From: a virus | IMG/VR virus record: IMGVR_UViG_3300032245_000193 | Span: 1-35,216 of that record | Direction: 5' to 3' (one strand) | Length of the DNA: 35,216 nt | Part shown: positions 30,087 to 35,216 of the stretch, in pieces | Layout of the letters: each line of letters starts with the position of its first letter | Numbering within the stretch: position 1 is the stretch's first letter | Notes under the pieces: generated by a model | The model's input: only the letters and a program-made list of their open reading frames with translations | What the model was told of the DNA's origin: nothing | Databases searched by the model: none | Position numbers and translations under genes: made by a program

Positions 30087-30245
30087 TTACTTACCTTTCT
30101 TAGATTTACCTGCAACGGATAGAGCAACTGCAATAGCTTGCTTACGGGATGTTACTTTCTTAGGAGATTTGCCGATGTTAAGTTCACCTGCTTTATACTC
30201 ACGCATTACCTTACTAATCTTCTTTTCTGCCTTAGTCTTTTTCAT
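30087..30245 (-). CDS. Small basic DUF6496-like protein
   Basis: 52 aa from ATG 30245 with AGGAG upstream. KVMREYKAGELNIGKSPKKV and SRKQAIAVALSVAGKSKK match the conserved body of DUF6496-type proteins (E-[FY]-K-x-G-x-L, then S-R-K-Q-A-I-A-x-A-L). Widespread in phages and bacteria without known activity. First of the row of four basic mini-proteins. Confidence 0.8.
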   Translation of the reverse strand: MKKTKAEKKISKVMREYKAGELNIGKSPKKVTSRKQAIAVALSVAGKSKKGK

Positions 30246-30254
30246 CACTACTCC

Positions 30255-30605
30255 TTAGTTAAACTGTTGTACTGTACTACGTTGCTCTATCTCTACAGTG
30301 ATAATACAAGTTGTTGTAGAACCTGTCTCTGACTGTACTCTAATTTCATCGCCTTCGTCTAACATTACATAAGCCTGTCCATCTATTCGGATGAATGTTT
30401 TAGCAGTTAAACTATACTGAAACAATACTTCAATCTCAATATTTGCACTCTTATCGTACCACCAAGCACTAAACCATTTAGACGATGTGCTGTGGTTTGT
30501 AGCAAAGAGTAAACTCCATTTAGCAAGGCTTCTGGTAGGGACAGTAAACATAGTAGTCTTAGTATTAGCTACTAAGTTCTTACCTACGGAATGTGCTATA
30601 CTCAT
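30255..30605 (-). CDS. 116-aa beta-rich virion-type protein, unknown
   Basis: ATGA overlap with the previous gene. Beta strands throughout (TMFTVPTRSLAKWSLLFATN, ANIEIEVLFQYS, KTFIRIDGQAYVMLDEGDEI, TTTCIITVEIEQRS). Similar small all-beta proteins in late podovirus operons are often decoration, neck or fibre-associated; here this is inference only. Confidence 0.65.
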   Translation of the reverse strand: MSIAHSVGKNLVANTKTTMFTVPTRSLAKWSLLFATNHSTSSKWFSAWWYDKSANIEIEVLFQYSLTAKTFIRIDGQAYVMLDEGDEIRVQSETGSTTTCIITVEIEQRSTVQQFN

Positions 30606-30754
30606 TTAAGTACCAAGGTTAGGAGTGTTACAATAATGAATCCAGCAGTACCGAGGAGAATCTGTTCTAGTCTCTTTAGTCTAGCATGGATCTGTTCGTA
30701 TCGAACCTTACAGACTTCTTCGTGGCTTAGGAGTTTTAATTCAGCTTCAGTCAT
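30602..30754 (-). CDS. 50-aa protein with C-terminal TM helix
   Basis: ATG 30754 overlaps the preceding gene and the stop overlaps the next ATG (ATGA). A charged amphipathic helix (LKLLSHEEVCKVRYEQ, HARLKRLEQ) is followed by a single membrane helix (ILLGTAGFIIVTLLTLVL). Could be a small membrane or spanin-like protein, but it lies far from holin and endolysin. Confidence 0.6.
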   Translation of the reverse strand: MTEAELKLLSHEEVCKVRYEQIHARLKRLEQILLGTAGFIIVTLLTLVLK

Positions 30755-31230
30755 ACAGCCTCACTAGGAAAAGATATATCTAATGCAATCAATTGTTCTA
30801 CAGTTGTTACTGCAGCGATAGCTGTTTCCAACTCGGTAGCCTTTGCTACTACGCTTGCACGATAAGTAGCGACAGAACTAGGAATATCTACGTTTCTTTC
30901 AGCCTTACGAATTACCATCCAATCAGTCTGGGCAAGGATAGAACCAGCAGTAGTCTTTACTTGTGCGATAAAGTTAGACTTTAATCCTTTGGTTGTGTAT
31001 TCTTTCCCATCTACTGTCTCGGTAACATCCTCTAGTGCTTTAGGATTGTTGATGTTGCCATCCCAATAGAATCTGTCATCTGCACGAATTGGATCAGCTT
31101 CCCATACTAGACCGATAGCATCTCTGTCTTCTTCAGTAGACAAGCGAATCCAATTAGCAGGATACTGAATGTCATTGTGTGTAAAAGGTGTATCCAGTTG
31201 GATAGTCCTAGTTCCTAGTTTAAAAGGCAT
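30751..31230 (-). CDS. Tail fibre assembly/chaperone-like protein
   Basis: 159 aa. The N-terminus (LGTRTIQLDTPFTHNDIQYP, ANWIRLSTEEDRDAIG) and C-terminal helices (DWMVIRKAERNVDIPSSVATYRAS, ATELETAIAAVTTVEQL) resemble the DUF4376-like tail fibre assembly proteins. Placed immediately after the large fibre gene, the usual chaperone position. AGGAAC RBS. The family is suggested from pattern memory. Confidence 0.7.
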   Translation of the reverse strand: MPFKLGTRTIQLDTPFTHNDIQYPANWIRLSTEEDRDAIGLVWEADPIRADDRFYWDGNINNPKALEDVTETVDGKEYTTKGLKSNFIAQVKTTAGSILAQTDWMVIRKAERNVDIPSSVATYRASVVAKATELETAIAAVTTVEQLIALDISFPSEAV

Positions 31231-31238
31231 AATAGTTC

Positions 31239-33677
31239 CTATCGTGCGTTAGCGTATTTAAAGGGATATTCGGCAAATGCCATGTATATGTATGTTGCTC
31301 CAGAACCATTTGAATTTGTGCCAGTTGATCTAGGCTTAAATCCATTGGAAAGAAGGTCTGCTGGGAAATCGTTTAATTCAGCAGCAGAACTGTTAGCCCA
31401 CAGCCTTGCTGATGTAGAAGAATTATACGTATCTCTCGCAGCATCTCTAATTTCCCATTCGTTGCCAGAAGAATCAGTACGTTTTACCATTACAAACCTA
31501 GGTCTAAATCCTAAATACACAAAAGTGCCATCTGTACTTCCGTTGCCTGTGTAGCTACCAAAAGCAGAGTAGCCAGCGATAGGTGCAAAGCAGTAGGCTA
31601 CTATTAAATTTCCAGAGCCATTAACTTCAGGAAAAGTGTTATCTCCTAAACTAAATACAGTAGAAGTTGGAGCAGTATTGTTCCAAGGTCCAGGTGTTCC
31701 ACCAGCAATTTCTCCGTTTGTTAAGTTTAATTGCAGTCTGCCTGTATTTGGATTGGTAAGGAATTTGTTATATACAAACCATCCCCATGTTGCAGAACGA
31801 TTTTTAACAATAATCATACTGGGTGCTACACCAAGTCCATGACCGACTGTTCCTGTTGAACCTGTGCCTGTATAAGTAACAATACTAAATCCAGCAGTTG
31901 TATTAGCACTTACTGTAGATGTAATAGAACCTGCTGTGTTGGTTACTCCTGCTCCGTTAGCTTTCCAGTTCCATGAAACATAGTTATAACCAGTATTGTT
32001 CCATTCGTTTGTGGATACACTGCCCGTAGTTAATGTTGCTACAGTAAACCCATTAGAATCAAAAGACCTAAACCAATTATTTGCAGTATTTGTGTTTTCT
32101 GCTGTTGTAGCATTTGAAACTAAATAAGCAGTTGTGCCTCGCACAGCATCTTGTAATACATGAGAAAGTGTGCTGGTTCTATTTTTTATCCATACAAAAT
32201 CAGGTTGAAAACCAACACCTGTTACTGCTTGCGTTCCGCTAGTTCCAGTATATGTAACCGCATTAAAGTTCTTACTTGCCAATGTAGCCGCAGTAGCACC
32301 AATCGTAGGAGTAGGTAAGTTAAATGTGTTTAGTCTATTAAAGCCTGTTGGTGGGGTGTAGGCGAATGGTATTTGACCAAAGTTGACATTAGCTGTTGTG
32401 CTGTTTTCAACAATTACTTCAGCCGCATATTCACCTGCTGGAATACTGCTAAAAGCAGTTCCTTGACTAACTCCATTTTTGTAAAAAGTAATTGTTCCTG
32501 CATCTAAATCAAATGCAATACCGCAAATATCACCAGCAGATGACCAAGATGCCCCATAAGAAGTATATGAAGAATTGACCTTTTCGCCATTAGAACGATA
32601 GCGGTATGTTGAACTGCTGGTTTCGCTAAAAGAAGTTGTGCTTGTAAATCCGCACATGACAAACGATGTGCCAGTTGTGTTCGTGACTTCGTAATACCAC
32701 TTGCCAGAGGTGACAGCAATACTTGATTTATGCCCATACCAGTTGGTTGCTGCATAGGTAATAGTTAAGTTTCCGTTGCTTGTAGTTCCAGTTCCACCAT
32801 TACTTAATGCCTTTGTAAGTGGATTTAACACCGCATAATTAGCCGTAGTAACACTTGTCAGCGTAGGCACATCGGTCATACTGTCATAAGTAGAGCCAGC
32901 AGTTAGGCTAATGTTGTTTACTGTCCAAGTATTACCATTACCTGAGAAGTCGTTACCTAGTGTGCTTGTGCTAGAAGTATTAGTAAATGGTAAATAGAAT
33001 CCATTAGTGCCATATGTTCCTGTGTATTTCTTAGGAATCCATACACCTGTGGTTGCGGATGTTTCACCAAAAGAACTGACTGAAACAAGGCTTCCTGAAA
33101 CCATGATTGTTTCAGCTAAATAGCCATCGCCAAAGTAAATAGGTGCTCCACCGCCTTGATACCCGCCATTAATATCGTTACGATAAGTGTTATTTATAGA
33201 CCTGTAAGCTGAAGAAGAAATGCTTCCAGCCGCACCTGAATCACTAGAAGTCCCCCAAGAAACTTGTTGCCCGTTTATATAAGCAATAATTCTATTTGCA
33301 GAAGTTCCGTTATCGGGGTCAAATTGAACTACTAAATGATACCAAGCAGATGGGTCACGATATACAGCACTTGAAACTCTTTGGAAATAATATCCTGAAG
33401 CGTTAGTAAAAGCATAAACTTGCAAATTATTGTTGCTGTCAAACAAAACAGAAAGCACATTTCTTACACCACCTGAAGTTGTAGTGTTACCACCAATAAT
33501 ATATTGCTCAGAAGTTAAAATACTTCTTTTAACCCAAGTAGAAAAAGTCCATTGATTTTCACCCGATGCACTAGCAGGGGTTCTACTTAAGTAAGCAGAC
33601 GCACTTTGACGAAAGCGTAGGGAGTTGGTTAAGTTATAACCAGCATCTCCAGTAAGCAGTAGATTCTGATTAATCAT
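31239..33677 (-). CDS. Large tail fibre with lectin-like (LamG and SPRY) domains
   Basis: 812 aa. Residues about 1-210 are a LamG/concanavalin A-like fold (SLRFRQSASAYLSRTP, WTFSTWVKRS, WYHLVVQFDP, IIAYINGQQV). Around 325-440 lies a SPRY-like domain (GKWYYEVTN, GDICGIAFDLDAGTITFYKNG, NFGQIPFAYTPP). Two similar modules follow (FQPDFVWIKNRT and APSMIIVKNRS, near 490-600 and 610-700, of DUF7483 type from memory) and a third partial one (FRPRFVMVKRTD). All are carbohydrate-binding-type folds, so this is probably a glycan-recognising receptor-binding protein. Its ATG overlaps the upstream fibre stop. Confidence 0.85.
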   Translation of the reverse strand: MINQNLLLTGDAGYNLTNSLRFRQSASAYLSRTPASASGENQWTFSTWVKRSILTSEQYIIGGNTTTSGGVRNVLSVLFDSNNNLQVYAFTNASGYYFQRVSSAVYRDPSAWYHLVVQFDPDNGTSANRIIAYINGQQVSWGTSSDSGAAGSISSSAYRSINNTYRNDINGGYQGGGAPIYFGDGYLAETIMVSGSLVSVSSFGETSATTGVWIPKKYTGTYGTNGFYLPFTNTSSTSTLGNDFSGNGNTWTVNNISLTAGSTYDSMTDVPTLTSVTTANYAVLNPLTKALSNGGTGTTSNGNLTITYAATNWYGHKSSIAVTSGKWYYEVTNTTGTSFVMCGFTSTTSFSETSSSTYRYRSNGEKVNSSYTSYGASWSSAGDICGIAFDLDAGTITFYKNGVSQGTAFSSIPAGEYAAEVIVENSTTANVNFGQIPFAYTPPTGFNRLNTFNLPTPTIGATAATLASKNFNAVTYTGTSGTQAVTGVGFQPDFVWIKNRTSTLSHVLQDAVRGTTAYLVSNATTAENTNTANNWFRSFDSNGFTVATLTTGSVSTNEWNNTGYNYVSWNWKANGAGVTNTAGSITSTVSANTTAGFSIVTYTGTGSTGTVGHGLGVAPSMIIVKNRSATWGWFVYNKFLTNPNTGRLQLNLTNGEIAGGTPGPWNNTAPTSTVFSLGDNTFPEVNGSGNLIVAYCFAPIAGYSAFGSYTGNGSTDGTFVYLGFRPRFVMVKRTDSSGNEWEIRDAARDTYNSSTSARLWANSSAAELNDFPADLLSNGFKPRSTGTNSNGSGATYIYMAFAEYPFKYANAR

Positions 33678-34603
33678 TTAACATCTGCTACTAAGCGGGC
33701 AGTAATACGACTAGCTGACTCTACATAATAGGCTAGTACATCTACCGCAGATGCAGTTGTGGTTAGTGTTGGTGCTGTGCCACCGGGGAACTTAAAGTTA
33801 GAACCATACGCTAGGGTGCGAGAGCCAGTACCATCTTGAGTAATCACGATGACACCAGACTGACCAGCAGTTAAGTTTGTTGGATTAGCTAAGGTACGAT
33901 TGCCGCCTAAAGTGACAGAGAAGTTGTTAGCATTATTGAAGTTAGGAGTAATAGTTGCTCCGTCTGTCAGAGCAGTAATACTACCACGCTGTGCCACGCT
34001 AAAGGATTGGTTGGTATTGGTAAATGCAGTATTAGCGTTATAGGCTTGTACATCTGTGCCAATCACAACACCAAGGTTTGTTCTAGCGTTAGCTGCTGTA
34101 GATGCGCCTGTACCGCCATCGGCTATTGCTAAGTCTGTGATTCCTGTAATAGAACCGCCAGTGATTGAGACAGAGTTAGATGCTTGAGTAGCAATACTAC
34201 CAAGACCTAAATTAGTTCTTGCAGTAGAAGCATCAGACGCACCAGTACCGCCATCCGCTACAGCTAGGTCAGTAATACCTGTGATTGAGCCACCAGTAAT
34301 TGATACTGAACTAGAAGCCTGAGTAGCAATAGAACCTAAACCTAAGTTAGTTCTAGAAGTAGAGGCAGAAGCGAGGTCAGATAGATTACTTGCTTTAGCT
34401 ACATATAATGCAGGATTAAATGTAGCAGCGGCAGCAGCAGAAGCTGCAGCGTTTGTTGCAGCAGTCTCTGCATTAGTTTCTGCAGTTTCTGCAGCAGACT
34501 GTGCAGCAATAGCAGCGTCTTTCGCTTGTAAAGCTAATAATACTTCACTGGTTGCGTCGCCTACAGCGTCACCTGATCCACCTGCTCCACGATAAATTGC
34601 CAA
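33674..34603 (-). CDS. Tail fibre/adaptor with Ala-rich stalk and 45-aa repeats (TTG start)
   Basis: 309 aa from a TTG at 34603, preceded by TAGGAG; no ATG fits. Residues 20-62 form an Ala/Thr-rich trimeric coiled coil (AAIAAQSAAETAETNAETAA). Residues 84-173 are two tandem 45-aa repeats starting RTNLGLGSIATQAS and containing SITGGSITGITDLA and ADGGTGAS; a third partial unit follows. The C-terminal module (TLGGNRTLANPTNLTAGQSG, TLAYGSNFKFPGG) is a beta domain found in many phage fibres. Probably a trimeric proximal fibre to which the 812-aa lectin fibre attaches. Confidence 0.85.
   Translation of the reverse strand: MAIYRGAGGSGDAVGDATSEVLLALQAKDAAIAAQSAAETAETNAETAATNAAASAAAAATFNPALYVAKASNLSDLASASTSRTNLGLGSIATQASSSVSITGGSITGITDLAVADGGTGASDASTARTNLGLGSIATQASNSVSITGGSITGITDLAIADGGTGASTAANARTNLGVVIGTDVQAYNANTAFTNTNQSFSVAQRGSITALTDGATITPNFNNANNFSVTLGGNRTLANPTNLTAGQSGVIVITQDGTGSRTLAYGSNFKFPGGTAPTLTTTASAVDVLAYYVESASRITARLVADVK
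34085..34354 (-). repeat. Two tandem 135-bp repeats in fibre gene
   Basis: In-frame 45-codon units at residues 84-128 and 129-173, with near-identical protein (differences S/N, V/I, D/T and a few at the end). The nucleotide copies have diverged at third positions, so the duplication is not recent but the protein repeat is conserved. Confidence 0.9.
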
Positions 34604-34647
34604 GATCTATCTCCTATATTTGTTTAAATACACTCAGCGAATGTACT

Positions 34648-34679
34648 TAAAGAAAACTCCCCAGCCGAAACTGGAGAGT
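34648..34679 (-). terminator. Intrinsic terminator after major capsid gene
   Basis: Read on the minus strand: a 9-bp stem ACTCTCCAG/CTGGGGAGT (one G-U pair), loop TTTCGG, then TTTTCTTT. It follows the capsid stop by 14 bp. Fibres downstream need read-through or their own promoter; partial termination would favour capsid over fibre expression. Confidence 0.88.
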
Positions 34680-34693
34680 CTTAGGAACTACTA

Positions 34694-35216
34694 TTAGCCG
34701 TTAACTGCTAATACAAAGCCAGTCTCAGGACGTACTACTTTAACACCGTAGAGGGTGTCAGCAGTGTACAGAGTAGACAAGTACTCTTGTTTGTACTGAG
34801 TCTGTGAACGAACAGACAATTGCTCGGCAAGAACCATTGTATCACGATGAGCCAAGATAGCTGCTTTAATATCGCCACCAACGCTGTTTTGAGCGTCAGT
34901 TTCGATTACTGGGCAGTTGCTTGTTACATAGATATCGATACCATACAACTGACCGATTTGACCGTTGTTTACACCACGACCATCAACGAAATCAGAGCTG
35001 TTGTAACGATCAATACCCATGATAGCTGCACGGAGTGATGGAGGAACAACGAAGAAACGACCATCCATTGGGGTGTCAGCATCGTCCATGAGCTTGATCA
35101 AGGCACGGAAGCCAGCGTCAGTGAATACGTCAGCAGCAACTACAGTGTCTTCAGCGTAAGCTGTGAGACCAGTAGATACGTCGATGTAATAGCTGGTGCT
35201 GTGTGTCCAGTCAGAA
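34694..35216 (-). CDS. Major capsid protein, C-terminal part
   Basis: The frame is open from the right edge for about 173 codons; the N-terminus is outside the window. Segments FTDAGFRALIKLMDDADTP, RFFVVPPSLRAAIMGIDRY, then FVDGRGVNNGQIGQLYGIDIY with SNCP, and the end TLYGVKVVRPETGFVLAV are typical of HK97-fold capsid proteins of podoviruses: DGRFFVVPP begins the peripheral domain and G-x-L-x-G-I-x-I-Y is its usual beta hairpin. It would form the icosahedral shell with the portal encoded at the other edge of the window. Confidence 0.88.
   Translation of the reverse strand, partial: SDWTHSTSYYIDVSTGLTAYAEDTVVAADVFTDAGFRALIKLMDDADTPMDGRFFVVPPSLRAAIMGIDRYNSSDFVDGRGVNNGQIGQLYGIDIYVTSNCPVIETDAQNSVGGDIKAAILAHRDTMVLAEQLSVRSQTQYKQEYLSTLYTADTLYGVKVVRPETGFVLAVNG

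Overview
The window is most of the genome of a tailed bacteriophage with a short, T7-like (podovirus) tail, probably strictly lytic and from an aquatic setting. The evidence is a T7-style tail tube pair (gp11/gp12-like), large internal virion proteins, a T7-type family A DNA polymerase, a T7-gp4-type primase-helicase, a flap exonuclease, an acidic-tailed ssDNA-binding protein, and a B12-dependent ribonucleotide reductase. No integrase, CI-type repressor, transposase, tRNA or phage RNA polymerase gene was found, so the phage probably uses host sigma70 RNA polymerase throughout. The base composition is AT-rich. The host cannot be named from the sequence; several families here (DUF6321-like, DUF6496-like, DUF3310, 3TM holin) are ones I associate with freshwater and marine phages.

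Layout. (1) 1-5690, minus strand: TerS, TerL, portal, and a collagen-like fibre that runs off the left edge. (2) 5691-6535: an 845-bp divergent control region with a near-consensus leftward sigma70 promoter, several inverted repeats, a cluster of four 18-bp palindromes and a weaker rightward promoter. (3) 6536-8617, plus strand: an ArdC-type antirestriction protein, a GP88-family protein and a small unknown, each gap holding a perfect hairpin. (4) 8610-10678: about a dozen tiny genes, many coupled by ATGA overlaps, including membrane and secreted peptides. (5) 10656-20701: replication and nucleotide metabolism (primase-helicase, PolA, SSB, flap exonuclease, PD-(D/E)XK-like nuclease, DnaQ-like nuclease, DUF3310, class II RNR), ended by a strong intrinsic terminator at 20746-20769. 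(6) 35216-20811, minus strand: major capsid protein C-terminus and its terminator, two large fibres, a tail assembly-like protein, a row of tiny Lys/Arg-rich proteins, tail tube A and B, a collar fibre, three internal virion-type proteins, then a lysis cassette (holin, M15 endolysin) that meets the rightward operon tail to tail.

The structural genes at the two edges are on the same strand and complementary in content: portal and packaging at left, capsid at right. The window is therefore probably a circularly permuted genome cut between the fibre and the capsid gene, with scaffold and the capsid N-terminus outside it. The most interesting signals are the control region with its palindrome arrays, a TTxAC-TATTTT-GTxAA inverted repeat found both there and before the tail-tube genes, two long out-of-frame gene overlaps, a run of minute basic proteins in the late operon, and a codon-usage patch inside polA.
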